DNA from: Verrucomicrobiota bacterium | Lineage (GTDB): Bacteria > Verrucomicrobiota > Verrucomicrobiia > Verrucomicrobiales > Verrucomicrobiaceae | Length of the DNA: 37,709 bases | NCBI GenBank assembly: GCA_963204975.1 | Contig: CAUJJC010000304.1 | Span: forward strand, 1-37,709 | Direction of reading: 5' to 3' | Program-made: the position numbers and the translations under genes | Shown: positions 7,796-15,951 of the stretch, piece by piece | Numbering within the stretch: the first letter of the stretch is position 1 | Layout: each line of letters opens with the position of its first letter | The notes under the pieces: generated by a model | Told to the model about the DNA's origin: nothing | The model's input: only the letters and a program-made list of their open reading frames with translations | Database searches by the model: none

Positions 7796-9241
7796 ATGAT
7801 TCCGCACCACGAACTCCTCACCAACCGCCGTGACATCCTCCGCCGTGGGGGCGCTGGCTTTGGCGCTGTCGCCCTTGCTGCTTTGATGGGCGAGGACCCG
7901 TTGATGGCGGCCTTCGGCGACGCGAACGGCAAGCCCGCTAGCCCGGCTTCACCGAAAGTGGCGCACAAAGCGGGCCGCGCGAAGAGCGTGATCTTTCTCT
8001 TCATGGAGGGCGGTCCTAGCCACATCGACCTCTTCGATCCCAAGCCGCTGCTCCGTCAACTCGCCGGGCAGCGGATGCCGGACAGCTTCGGCACCGTCAT
8101 CACCGCGATGGGCGAGTCCAAGGCCCCGCTTCTGGCCGACAAACGCGAGTGGAAGCAGCACGGCGAGAGCGGCCTGTGGATCTCGGATTGGGTGCCGCAC
8201 ACGGCAAAGCTGGCCGATGATCTCTGCGTGGTGCGCTCGGTGGTCTCCGATGGCATCAACCATTCTGGCGGGGTGTGCCAGATGAACACCGGCTCCATCT
8301 TCGGCGGGCGTCCGTCGCTCGGTGCCTGGGTGAACTACGGCCTCGGCACCGAGAACCAGAACTTGCCCGCTTTTGTTGTGATCAAGGACACCGAGACCTC
8401 CGTGGTCAATGGCGTGCGCAACTGGGGCGCTGGCTTCATGCCTGCCACGTATCAGGGCGTCGAGTTCGAGGGTGGCACCGCGCCCATCGCCAACCTCGCG
8501 CACCCCAAGTCCATCAGCGACGCACGCCAGCAGGCCAAACTCAAATTTCTCGGCAAGATCAATCGCGACTTCGGCACCGGACGCGAGGACAACACCGAAC
8601 TCGACGCCCGCATCCGCGCCTACGAGCTGGCCTTCCGCATGCAAGCCCATGCACCCGAGGCCGTCGATCTCGGCAGTGAATCGGAAGCCACCAAGAAACT
8701 CTACGGCATCGACGATCCCAAGACTGCCGTCATGGGCCGCAACTGTCTCCTCGCCCGTCGCCTAGTCGAGCGCGGTGTGCGTTTCATCCAGCTCTACCAC
8801 GGCTCCGGCAGCAAGTGGGATGCCCACGCCAAGATCGAGGAGAACCACACCAAATACTGTGGCGAACAAGACAAGCCCGTGGCCGGTCTGCTGCGTGATC
8901 TGAAATCGCGCGGACTGCTCGACGAGACGCTGGTCGTCTGGGGCGGAGAGTTCGGGCGCACTCCCATGAGCGAGAAAGGCGACGGACGCGACCACAACCC
9001 CACCGGTTTCACCATGTGGATGGCGGGCGGCGGTGTGAAGGCCGGGCACACGATTGGCAACACCGACGATCTGGGCCTGCGCGCCGTGGAGGACAAGATT
9101 CACGTCCACGACTTCCACGCCACGATCCTCCACCTCATGGGCATCGACCACACCAAGCTCGTCTATACCCACAAAGGCCGCCCCGAGCGTATTGATCAGA
9201 ATGAAGGCAATCCCTTCACCAAGATCCGGGCGCTGGGCTGA
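7796..9241 (+). CDS. Tat-exported DUF1501 protein
   Basis: A 481-residue DUF1501 protein, related to the alkaline phosphatase/sulfatase fold and abundant in Planctomycetes and Verrucomicrobia. The N-terminus carries a twin-arginine signal (NRRDILRRGGAGFGAVALAA, about residues 10-29). Family segments follow: KSVIFLFMEGGPSHIDLFDP, VVSDGINHSGG, GVRFIQLYHGSGSKWDAH and VVWGGEFGRTPMSEKGDGRD, with histidines and aspartates that probably bind metal, and a C-terminal DFHATILHLMGIDH. I chose the ATG at 7796 rather than an in-frame TTG 21 bp upstream because Tat signals start close to the twin arginines. These genes usually follow a DUF1549/DUF1553 cytochrome-like gene; here no such partner is adjacent. 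Confidence 0.93.
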   Translation: MIPHHELLTNRRDILRRGGAGFGAVALAALMGEDPLMAAFGDANGKPASPASPKVAHKAGRAKSVIFLFMEGGPSHIDLFDPKPLLRQLAGQRMPDSFGTVITAMGESKAPLLADKREWKQHGESGLWISDWVPHTAKLADDLCVVRSVVSDGINHSGGVCQMNTGSIFGGRPSLGAWVNYGLGTENQNLPAFVVIKDTETSVVNGVRNWGAGFMPATYQGVEFEGGTAPIANLAHPKSISDARQQAKLKFLGKINRDFGTGREDNTELDARIRAYELAFRMQAHAPEAVDLGSESEATKKLYGIDDPKTAVMGRNCLLARRLVERGVRFIQLYHGSGSKWDAHAKIEENHTKYCGEQDKPVAGLLRDLKSRGLLDETLVVWGGEFGRTPMSEKGDGRDHNPTGFTMWMAGGGVKAGHTIGNTDDLGLRAVEDKIHVHDFHATILHLMGIDHTKLVYTHKGRPERIDQNEGNPFTKIRALG

Positions 9242-9253
9242 GGCCCGCCGTGG

Positions 9254-9625
9254 TCAGGGATTGGATGGGAATGTCGTTTGTTGCTGATGGTGAAGCATCG
9301 ACTGCTGATGCTGCGCTTCAGCGGATTGGAGAGCCGAAGATGCCAGAACCGTTGATTGCGAAGGGCTTCCATTTTGAGAAACCAAGGCCGTCACGCCCAT
9401 CCCGAAGCCTTTCATTTCATTGGCCCAGCGGGGTTTCCCAGTGAGCGCATCCAGCCCATACATGTAGCCGTCCACGGACACGACGAGCAAGTCGCTATCA
9501 AGCAGCAGGCTGACATACGAGCGTCCCGATGGTGCCGTCCATTGCCAGACGATGTGGCCTGTTTGGCGATGAAGGGCAGCCACACGTTTGTTGAAGCCAG
9601 CGAAGACAAGGTCGGAGAGTTTCAT
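9254..9625 (-). CDS. Short PQQ-like beta-propeller repeat protein
   Basis: A 123-residue protein with about two blades of a PQQ-type propeller: VFAGFNKRVAALHRQTGHIV followed by WQW (about residues 6-28), then VVSVDGYMYGLDALTGKPRW (about 46-65). The remaining 45 residues are glutamine/serine-rich and look disordered. There is no signal peptide, unlike the long secreted PQQ protein at the right end of the window. A full propeller needs six to eight blades, so this is either a small stand-alone domain that oligomerises or a remnant. I used the ATG at 9623-9625 because the frame further upstream has no propeller-like sequence. It converges on the DUF1501 gene with a 12-bp gap. Confidence 0.72.
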   Translation of the reverse strand: MKLSDLVFAGFNKRVAALHRQTGHIVWQWTAPSGRSYVSLLLDSDLLVVSVDGYMYGLDALTGKPRWANEMKGFGMGVTALVSQNGSPSQSTVLASSALQSAEAQHQQSMLHHQQQTTFPSNP

Positions 9626-9793
9626 GAGAGGGTGATGGGTGATCATCATTCGAAAGTGTGAAGCCTTACAAGACGGAAGTGGTTCGCTGGCTGGGTGATC
9701 ACATGATGAGCCTCTTCCGAGCATTCAAACTTTGTTGGCGCGATGTTGACCGTCACATCGTATCTGCCTTTGCTCCAACGCACTTCACCCACC

Positions 9794-10321
9794 ATGAAAA
9801 AGCTCTTCAAGTCCCTCACCGCTCTCGTCGCTCTCGTCACCAGTTCCTGCTTTGGCAATCAGGGCAAGATGGTCACTCCGCCCTATGATGCGCCTGCGGT
9901 GTCTTCCGTTGATCAAGACGGCAATGCCATCGACTTCGCTGAGATCTACAAGAAGGGCATCACGGTCGTCTATTTCTATCCCAAGGCCGATACTCCTGGC
10001 TGCACCAAGCAAGGCTGCAGCCTGCGCGATGCGCACACTGATCTCACCTCGCAGGGCGTGACCGTCCTTGGCGTCAGCACGGACAAGCCAGAGGCGAACA
10101 AGAAGTTCAAAGACAAGTTCAAGCTGCCCTTCACCCTCGTTTGCGATCCCGAAGGCAAGGTGCTCGAAGCCTTCAAGGTGGACAAGATTCCCGTGGTCGG
10201 GCTCGCCACACGCCAGTGCTTCGTGATCAAGGACGGCAAGGTGGTCTGGCATGATGCCAAGGCCTCGACTGAAAAGCAGGCCGAGGACATCAAGGCCGTG
10301 CTCGCTGAGTTGAAAAAGTAA
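9794..10321 (+). CDS. bcp: Peroxiredoxin of the BCP/PrxQ type, exported
   Basis: A 175-residue thiol peroxidase that reduces hydrogen peroxide and organic hydroperoxides. The active-site segment YFYPKADTPGCTKQGCSLRD contains the peroxidatic Cys70 and the resolving Cys75, the spacing of atypical 2-Cys PrxQ/BCP enzymes. The rest of the thioredoxin fold (VTVLGVSTDKPEANKKF, LPFTLVCDPEGKVLEAF) is complete. Unlike cytosolic BCP it begins with a signal peptide ending VTSSC (Cys19), a weak lipobox, so it may be a periplasmic lipoprotein. The ATG at 9794 starts this signal; the longer frame upstream does not improve it. A strong terminator follows. Confidence 0.92.
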   Translation: MKKLFKSLTALVALVTSSCFGNQGKMVTPPYDAPAVSSVDQDGNAIDFAEIYKKGITVVYFYPKADTPGCTKQGCSLRDAHTDLTSQGVTVLGVSTDKPEANKKFKDKFKLPFTLVCDPEGKVLEAFKVDKIPVVGLATRQCFVIKDGKVVWHDAKASTEKQAEDIKAVLAELKK

Positions 10322-10340
10322 CGCCGATCATCTCCTCGCA

Positions 10341-10369
10341 GGCCGCCTGGGCAACCGGGCGGCCTTTTT
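10341..10369 (+). terminator. Rho-independent terminator after the peroxiredoxin gene
   Basis: GGCCGCCTGG (10341-10350) and CCGGGCGGCC (10355-10364) form a 10-bp stem with one T-G wobble and a GCAA tetraloop, followed directly by five T. It begins 20 bp after the peroxiredoxin stop codon. Confidence 0.92.
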
Positions 10370-10424
10370 CTTTGTCCTCCTGCGACTCGACAAAACCTTC
10401 CGTCCCTCTAAACTCCGCCTTCCC

Positions 10425-11699
10425 ATGCTCGACATTCAACTCATCCGCAAGCAGCCCGACGATGTGAAACGCCGCCTCAATCAACGCGGCACTGACTACA
10501 CCAGCGTCATTGATGAGATCCTTTCCATCGACGAACAGCGCCGCCTTGCGGAGACTGAGCGCCAGAAGCTTCAGAGTGATCGCAATCGCATCAGCAAGGA
10601 GATCGGCATTGCCAAGAAAAACGGCCAGGACACCAGCGCCATCGAAGCCGAAGTGCGCGGCATCGGCACTCGCATCGACGAGATCGGACGTGAAGCCGAC
10701 GCCCTCGATGTCCGTCAGCGGGACATCATGCTCGGCCTGCCCAACATGCCGCACGAAGCCTGCCCCGTGGGTGCCAGCAGCGAAGAAAACCCGGAGGTTC
10801 GCACCTGGGGCAGCAAGCCGGACTTCACCTTCCAGCCGAAAGACCACATCAGCCTCGCGACCTCTCTCGGCCTCATCGACTTCGAAGCAGGCATCAAGAT
10901 CAGCGGCAGCGCCTTCATCGTTTATCGCGGCCAGGGCGCGAAGCTCGAGCGTGCCTTGCTCAACTTCCTCCTCGATCTCCACACGACACAGCACGGCTAC
11001 ACGGAAGTGGCAGTGCCGCACCTCGTGAAGCCTGAGTGCCTTGTGGGCACGGGTCAGTTGCCGAAGTTCGACGACCAGCTCTACAAGTGCGAGCGCGACA
11101 ACCTTTACCTCATCCCCACAGCCGAGGTGCCGGTCACGAATCTTCATCGCGAAGAGATCGTCGCCACTGACAAGCTGCCGATCAAATACGCAGGCTACAC
11201 CCCGTGCTTCCGCAGTGAAGCCGGAGCTGCTGGCGTCGGCACACGCGGCATGATCCGCATGCATCAGTTCGACAAGGTGGAACTCGTGAAGATCACCACA
11301 CCCGAAACCTCCTTCGCTGAGCTGGAAGACCTGACTGCGGATGCAGAGAAGGTGCTGCAACTGCTTGGCCTGCACTACCGCGTGATCGAACTCTGCACGG
11401 GTGACATCGGCTTTGGCAGCACGAAGACCTACGACATCGAAGTCTGGGCACCAGGTCAGAACGGTTACCTCGAAGTCTCGAGCTGCTCCAACTTTGGCAA
11501 CTTCCAGGCACGCCGCATGAACCTGCGCTATAAGCCCGAAGGCGAGAAGAAGACCGTGTTTTGCCACACCCTCAACGGCTCAGGCACCGCGCTCGCACGT
11601 CTCTACGTGGCTCTGCTCGAAACCTACCAGCAGGCTGATGGCTCCATCGCCATCCCGCCTGCGCTCCAGCCTTACTTCCATGCGGAGAAGATTGGCTGA
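10425..11699 (+). CDS. serS: Seryl-tRNA synthetase
   Basis: Class II aminoacyl-tRNA synthetase that charges tRNA-Ser (and tRNA-Sec where present). At 424 residues it has the normal length. It has an N-terminal tRNA-binding coiled coil (about residues 25-105), then a catalytic core with IPTAEVPVTN, motif 2 (FRSEAGAAGVGTRGMIRMHQ) and motif 3 within LEVSSCSNFGNFQARRMNLR, ending with the family-typical HTLNGSGTALARLYVALLE. The ATG at 10425 gives the canonical start MLDIQLIRKQPDDVKRRL. It begins just downstream of the peroxiredoxin terminator and so has its own promoter in the short gap. It converges with the next gene with only 11 bp between stops. Confidence 0.98.
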   Translation: MLDIQLIRKQPDDVKRRLNQRGTDYTSVIDEILSIDEQRRLAETERQKLQSDRNRISKEIGIAKKNGQDTSAIEAEVRGIGTRIDEIGREADALDVRQRDIMLGLPNMPHEACPVGASSEENPEVRTWGSKPDFTFQPKDHISLATSLGLIDFEAGIKISGSAFIVYRGQGAKLERALLNFLLDLHTTQHGYTEVAVPHLVKPECLVGTGQLPKFDDQLYKCERDNLYLIPTAEVPVTNLHREEIVATDKLPIKYAGYTPCFRSEAGAAGVGTRGMIRMHQFDKVELVKITTPETSFAELEDLTADAEKVLQLLGLHYRVIELCTGDIGFGSTKTYDIEVWAPGQNGYLEVSSCSNFGNFQARRMNLRYKPEGEKKTVFCHTLNGSGTALARLYVALLETYQQADGSIAIPPALQPYFHAEKIG

Positions 11700-11710
11700 T
11701 CGCCCTTCGA

Positions 11711-12712
11711 CTACGGCTGCTCTTCGTCCTTCGCGATCTCGACGCTCTTGCCTGAGGCAGAGTCCCAGAGATAAAAAGTCTGGTTGGTGTTGCCCTTGGA
11801 GTAGAGCAGCCGCTCGGTGCCGTTGATCGAGATTGCGGTCGCCGTGGTGATGAGGTCAAAGCTGTCGTCGATGATCTGCACGCTTGCGAGGCTCTTGGCC
11901 ATGTAGGCGTAATTGCCTTGCACCGTGTCGTTGGCACCCGAGCCTTCCTTCATCGCGGATGTGGGATTCATCGCCACGCGCAGCAACTGGCCCATGTGGT
12001 GACCACGCAGCACGACGAAGATGCTTTTGCCTGCGGGTAAGATGCGATTCACATACAAGCTGCCACCATTGGCCGAGTCGGTGTTGAAGAGTCCGAGCGG
12101 AGCGATGCGCACACCATTGAGAACGGGAGGCATCTCGGCTTGCTCGTCTTCCGGCTCGAACCCACCTTCCCAGAGATCGCCATCGCCATCGAAAAAGAAG
12201 CGCCCGTCGGCGGTGAAAGCTCCGGTGTAGATTGTCTGAACTCGGCGGCAGAACGTGCTCTTGAACGTCTTCTGCCCTGGCTTGCGGTAAAAGAAGAGGT
12301 GGCGGTTCGGATCGTCCTTCTCAGAGCCTGTCACGAAGAGATAGTCCGCGAAGTGCTCGCCTTTTGACGGCGCAACGATGAGGGAGGTAGAGTTCTCGAT
12401 GGCACCCAGATCGCAGAGCTTCCGCGTGCCCTTCGCATCGTGGACCCAGGCTGCCTTTTCGGTCGTGAACAGCGCTTCACCATCCGCGCCGCCAGCGAGT
12501 GCGACGATGCCTTCATCCTTCGGCAGAGTCACGGCGATCCGCTCCACGGTTTTGGTTTCAAGGTTTATCCGCTTCAGGCATCCCGTGTCAAAAGTGGGCA
12601 CGTAAGTCACCGTGCGACCGTCGGCGGAAAAGAAGGCGTCGCCTGCGCGGATGGAGTTGATACCTGCGAGGCCGAGCGTCAGAGCGAAGACAAATAAATG
12701 GGAGGAAGTCAT
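11711..12712 (-). CDS. Secreted propeller-like hypothetical protein
   Basis: A 333-residue protein of unknown function with a Sec signal peptide (MTSSHLFVFALTLGLAGINS, then IRAG). The mature part shows repeated beta-propeller-like strands: FFSADGRTVTYVPTF, GIVALAGGADGEALF, GAFTADGRFFFDGDGDLWEG and ISINGTERLLYSKGNTNQTF. It is therefore probably a periplasmic WD40/TolB-like propeller without a recognisable enzyme motif. It starts 50 bp after the stop of the PmoA-family gene on the same strand and may be cotranscribed with it, which would link both to handling of an imported polymer or sugar. That link is inference. Confidence 0.72.
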   Translation of the reverse strand: MTSSHLFVFALTLGLAGINSIRAGDAFFSADGRTVTYVPTFDTGCLKRINLETKTVERIAVTLPKDEGIVALAGGADGEALFTTEKAAWVHDAKGTRKLCDLGAIENSTSLIVAPSKGEHFADYLFVTGSEKDDPNRHLFFYRKPGQKTFKSTFCRRVQTIYTGAFTADGRFFFDGDGDLWEGGFEPEDEQAEMPPVLNGVRIAPLGLFNTDSANGGSLYVNRILPAGKSIFVVLRGHHMGQLLRVAMNPTSAMKEGSGANDTVQGNYAYMAKSLASVQIIDDSFDLITTATAISINGTERLLYSKGNTNQTFYLWDSASGKSVEIAKDEEQP

Positions 12713-12762
12713 GGTGGGAGAAGGTTTCGGCGAAGTTAGGAGGGTGAGGGTGCCTCACCAAC

Positions 12763-13962
12763 CTATTTCACGCTCGCCTTCGCGGGTGTGGCGTAGTCGT
12801 TCCATAGTTTCTCATACAACGCCGAGTCCGCAGGACCATCGACGGTGATGAGGCGGTAGCGCGAGACATACGGTTTGCCGTGTTCGATGCTCCAGTCCCC
12901 GTCCTGCGAGGGCGCGATGCAGAGCTGCGGGTTCTTTGGGTTGAGGCGCAGGGGCTGGGGGAAGCGGAAGTTCGAGGGATGAATCAGGATGACCATGCCG
13001 GTCGACTTGCCATCGACCATGCCGCCAATGTGGACCCACTTGCCCTTGGTAGAATCGCCTTTGACGCGGTTGTGACCTTCGCTGGTCAGCATCGTCACGG
13101 CATCGACGGGGTCCCATGAAGCATGGCCACGCACGCCGAGGCCGCCGTAGTGATACTTCGGCAGCTTCAGCGCGGTGCTGCTCGCGCAGGTCTGCGTGCT
13201 GGTGAGGTCGATGACGTTGATCGCCTTGTCGCCTGTGGCGGCGCGGAGGGCGGTCACTTCCCAGGTCTCGTGCAGCACGTCCTTTGTGCCATCTTGATGG
13301 TCGATGAAGCGATGCTTGCTCACGAAGCCCGCCTGCACGGGACCGCTCCAGCTTTTCACCAGCGAGTCGAAGCGCACCTCGGCGTCGATGCGTTCGCCGG
13401 TCTTGTCCTTGGCTTTGCCTTGGTTCCAGAAGTCTGGGTGGCTGCTGCCAAATTCCGTTTTCGTCCACGCCATCCACACGCCGCGATGCCAGCGATGATC
13501 GGGCGGATGATTGCCCGTCACGAGCAGTCCGCCCGGCGAGTAGATCGGGTGCAGATGCGCGCCGTGCTTGAAGACCTCGGACACGCCCGCAGGCACTTCG
13601 CCCGCCTCCATCTGGTAGTCGAACATCGGCTCCGCACCCTTGGTGAAACGCAGGACGCTGCCTTCTTTCTTGGCGTTCACCGGGATCTCGGGAGCGAAGG
13701 GCGGAGTCGCGGGTGCCAGCGTGAGAGTTTCGTTGGCCGCGAGATGAGGAATCACCACCACGGCCTTGCCCTCATCATCGACTTGCACTGGCAGCGGCGC
13801 GCCCTTGCCGGAACTCACCCATGCATCACGCAGGTCTGCTGGCGCATCGAAGGTCACGATGGCAGGGCTGCGCTCCACGGCACCGCCTTGCACCACGATA
13901 GACGCAGCATGGGCCGAGAACGATGAGATCAGAGCAAGGGGGAATGCGAACAGGCACTTCAT
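12763..13962 (-). CDS. PmoA family (DUF6807) secreted protein
   Basis: A 399-residue exported protein of the family named PmoA in databases (DUF6807), common in Verrucomicrobia and Planctomycetes near carbohydrate genes; its biochemical role is not settled. It has a signal peptide (MKCLFAFPLALISSFSAHA), an N-terminal beta domain, and the diagnostic core FKHGAHLHPIYSPGGLLVTG followed by NHPPDHRWHRGVWMAW (about residues 130-165), rich in histidines. Other matching segments are YHYGGLGVRGHASWD, VHIGGMVDGKSTGMVILIHP and the C-terminal YVSRYRLITVDGPAD. The propeller-like protein gene follows on the same strand. The histidine cluster suggests a metal or sugar site. Confidence 0.87.
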   Translation of the reverse strand: MKCLFAFPLALISSFSAHAASIVVQGGAVERSPAIVTFDAPADLRDAWVSSGKGAPLPVQVDDEGKAVVVIPHLAANETLTLAPATPPFAPEIPVNAKKEGSVLRFTKGAEPMFDYQMEAGEVPAGVSEVFKHGAHLHPIYSPGGLLVTGNHPPDHRWHRGVWMAWTKTEFGSSHPDFWNQGKAKDKTGERIDAEVRFDSLVKSWSGPVQAGFVSKHRFIDHQDGTKDVLHETWEVTALRAATGDKAINVIDLTSTQTCASSTALKLPKYHYGGLGVRGHASWDPVDAVTMLTSEGHNRVKGDSTKGKWVHIGGMVDGKSTGMVILIHPSNFRFPQPLRLNPKNPQLCIAPSQDGDWSIEHGKPYVSRYRLITVDGPADSALYEKLWNDYATPAKASVK

Positions 13963-14142
13963 GCGCTGGCTAACGAGGCGATCACTCCAAGTATTCCATG
14001 CATTCCCGCACCCAGCGCGGCCCCAGCGTGAATCCGGCTCATCGTTTCGTTGCGGAAAAGTCAGTTGCAGATGGGGTGAATGGGGTTACTTGCCCGCCCG
14101 CTTCTCACAGGGGCGGGATAACGAACCCACCCACAAACTCAC

Positions 14143-15588
14143 ATGTCACAGAAGAGCGACTTCGGATTGATTGGCCTCGCCGTCATGGGCCAGAACCTTG
14201 TCTTGAACGTGGAAAGCCGAGGCTTCCAGGTCAGCGTCTATAACCGCACCACCAGCGTCACCGATGAGTTCGTCGCGAAGCATCCGGGCAAGAAGCTGGT
14301 CGGCACCAAGACGCTGGAAGAATTCGTCCAGTCCCTCGCTTTGCCCCGCAAGATTCACATCATGGTCAAATCGACCGCCGTGAAGGACACCGACCGCGAT
14401 GCCGTGGACGCCGTCATTGAGCAGCTCATTCCGCTCCTCGATCAGGGCGACATCGTCATCGACGGCGGCAACAGCTTCTACCAGACCACCGAGCGTCGTG
14501 ACGCCTACCTCGCCGAAAAAGGCCTGCGCTTCATCGGTGCTGGCGTCTCCGGCGGTGAAGAAGGTGCCCGCAAAGGCCCTTCCATCATGCCCGGCGGCCC
14601 TGCTTCCACTTGGGAAGTGATGAAGCCCATCTTTGAATCCATCGCCGCGAAGGTCGATGGCGAGCCCTGCGTCATCCACATCGGTCCCGGCGGTGCCGGT
14701 CACTACGTGAAGATGATCCACAACGGCATCGAGTATGGCGACATGCAGCTCATCTGCGAAGCCTACAACATCTTCAAGCACGCCGGCTTCACCACCGACG
14801 AGATGGCCGCCATCTTCAACGAGTGGAACGAGGGCGACCTCCTCAGCTACCTCATCCAGATCTCCGGCAAGGCTTTGGAGCAAAAAGACCCCGAAACCGG
14901 CAAGCCCGTCGTCGAACTCATCGTCGATAAAGCCGGCCAGAAAGGCACCGGCCAGTGGACGCTCATGAACGCCGCCGAAAACGCCGTCGTCATCAGCACC
15001 ATCAACGCCGCCGTCGAGGCCCGCATCCTCTCCAGCCAGAAAAAGCAGCGCGTCGCCGCTAGCACCCAGCTCACCGGCCCGGACGGCACCGTCAACGCTG
15101 CCGATAAGGCCGACCTCGTGAAGAAGGTCCACGACGCCCTCTACGCCTCCAAGATCGTCAGCTACGCCCAGGGTCTCGATTTGATCCGCAGCACTGGCGA
15201 GAAGAAAGGCTGGAACCTCGACCTCGGACGCATCGCCGCCATTTGGCGCGGGGGTTGCATCATCCGCGCCCGCTTCCTCAACCGCATCACCGATGCGTAT
15301 CGCACCAACCCTACACTGGCCAACTTGATGCTCGATCCGTTCTTCAAAGACGTGCTCAGCAAGACCCAGCAAAACTGGCGCGAAGTGGTGTCCCTCGCCA
15401 CCCTCAGCGGTCTCCCCGTCCCAGCCTTCAGCGCCAGCCTCGGCTACTACGACAGCTATCGCGCCGCCCGCCTCCCCGCCAACCTCCTCCAAGCCCAGCG
15501 CGACTTCTTCGGTGCCCACACCTACGAGCGCACCGATAAGCCCGAAGGCCAGATGTTCCATACCGAGTGGCCTGAAGTGATCGGCTAA
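14143..15588 (+). CDS. gnd: 6-phosphogluconate dehydrogenase, decarboxylating
   Basis: Oxidises 6-phosphogluconate to ribulose 5-phosphate and CO2 with NADP in the oxidative pentose phosphate pathway. At 481 residues it is the long, standard form. Visible motifs are the N-terminal dinucleotide fold (FGLIGLAVMGQNLVLNVESR), VIDGGNSFYQTTERR, the substrate loop GVSGGEEGARKGPSIMPGG, catalytic Lys190 in GAGHYVKMIHNGIEYGDMQ and the C-terminal IAAIWRGGCIIRARFLNRI. Upstream genes are on the other strand, so it starts its own unit. Two palindromic repeats and a strong terminator follow. Confidence 0.98.
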   Translation: MSQKSDFGLIGLAVMGQNLVLNVESRGFQVSVYNRTTSVTDEFVAKHPGKKLVGTKTLEEFVQSLALPRKIHIMVKSTAVKDTDRDAVDAVIEQLIPLLDQGDIVIDGGNSFYQTTERRDAYLAEKGLRFIGAGVSGGEEGARKGPSIMPGGPASTWEVMKPIFESIAAKVDGEPCVIHIGPGGAGHYVKMIHNGIEYGDMQLICEAYNIFKHAGFTTDEMAAIFNEWNEGDLLSYLIQISGKALEQKDPETGKPVVELIVDKAGQKGTGQWTLMNAAENAVVISTINAAVEARILSSQKKQRVAASTQLTGPDGTVNAADKADLVKKVHDALYASKIVSYAQGLDLIRSTGEKKGWNLDLGRIAAIWRGGCIIRARFLNRITDAYRTNPTLANLMLDPFFKDVLSKTQQNWREVVSLATLSGLPVPAFSASLGYYDSYRAARLPANLLQAQRDFFGAHTYERTDKPEGQMFHTEWPEVIG

Positions 15589-15594
15589 AGTAGC

Positions 15595-15613
15595 CGAGTT
15601 GCGCCGCAACTCG
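15595..15613. repeat. 19-nt palindromic intergenic repeat, copy 1
   Basis: CGAGTTGCGCCGCAACTCG is a perfect 9-1-9 palindrome 6 bp after the gnd stop. Two related copies share the core AGTTGCGNCGCAACT. Confidence 0.8.
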
Positions 15614-15632
15614 TTCCGAAAACATCAAGGCC

Positions 15633-15651
15633 CCAGTTGCGGCGCAACTGG
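15633..15651. repeat. 19-nt palindromic intergenic repeat, copy 2
   Basis: CCAGTTGCGGCGCAACTGG is a perfect 9-1-9 palindrome 19 bp after copy 1. The pair lies between gnd and its terminator and may form a paired extragenic element. Confidence 0.8.
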
Positions 15652-15663
15652 ACTACTATCATA

Positions 15664-15690
15664 GGCGGCTGAGGCAACTCAGCCGCCTTC
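15664..15690 (+). terminator. Rho-independent terminator after gnd
   Basis: GGCGGCTGAG (15664-15673) and CTCAGCCGCC (15678-15687) form a perfect 10-bp stem with a GCAA loop, followed by TTCTT. The GCAA loop is the same as in the terminator at 10341. Confidence 0.85.
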
Positions 15691-15726
15691 TTGCATCTTG
15701 GGTTCAGTCTATTATCCTCCCGCCCC

Positions 15727-15951
15727 ATGCAATCCATCGCCCAGATACCCGTGCGCAAAGGCTGGCAGGCAGTGAAATGCTCCAGCTTGGACGACATGCG
15801 CACGCAGAACATCCGCTTCTGGCAACGGGCGGGCGGCGCGGCGATCCGCCAGGCCGCGTGGGATTTGGTCGTCGAGACCTGGCAGGCACAGCAGCGCAAT
15901 CCCGATGAACTCCGATTTCAAAGACTTGCTCCGGCTGTTCGCCACGCATGA
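15727..15951 (+). CDS. Small protein overlapping a nucleotidyltransferase gene
   Basis: A 74-residue protein starting MQSIAQIPVRKGWQAVKCSS. The part after residue 20 looks like one amphipathic helical domain (MRTQNIRFWQRAGGAAIRQA, then AWDLVVETWQAQQ), ending ELRFQRLAPAVRHA. Its last 47 bases overlap the start of the nucleotidyltransferase gene in another frame, so translation is probably coupled. Small helical proteins in this position next to DUF6036/MNT-type nucleotidyltransferases suggest a regulatory or antitoxin-like partner; this is inference from context. I chose the ATG at 15727 because upstream sequence reads into the gnd terminator region. Confidence 0.68.
   Translation: MQSIAQIPVRKGWQAVKCSSLDDMRTQNIRFWQRAGGAAIRQAAWDLVVETWQAQQRNPDELRFQRLAPAVRHA

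Noticed and set aside
14146..15609. Long minus-strand reading frame (487 codons) opposite gnd
   Set aside because: It is a shadow of a G+C-rich gene: the protein is low-complexity with many Gly/Asp/Glu and no family pattern, while gnd on the plus strand is unambiguous. The same holds for frames opposite serS (10290-11567) and carB (21231-22556).
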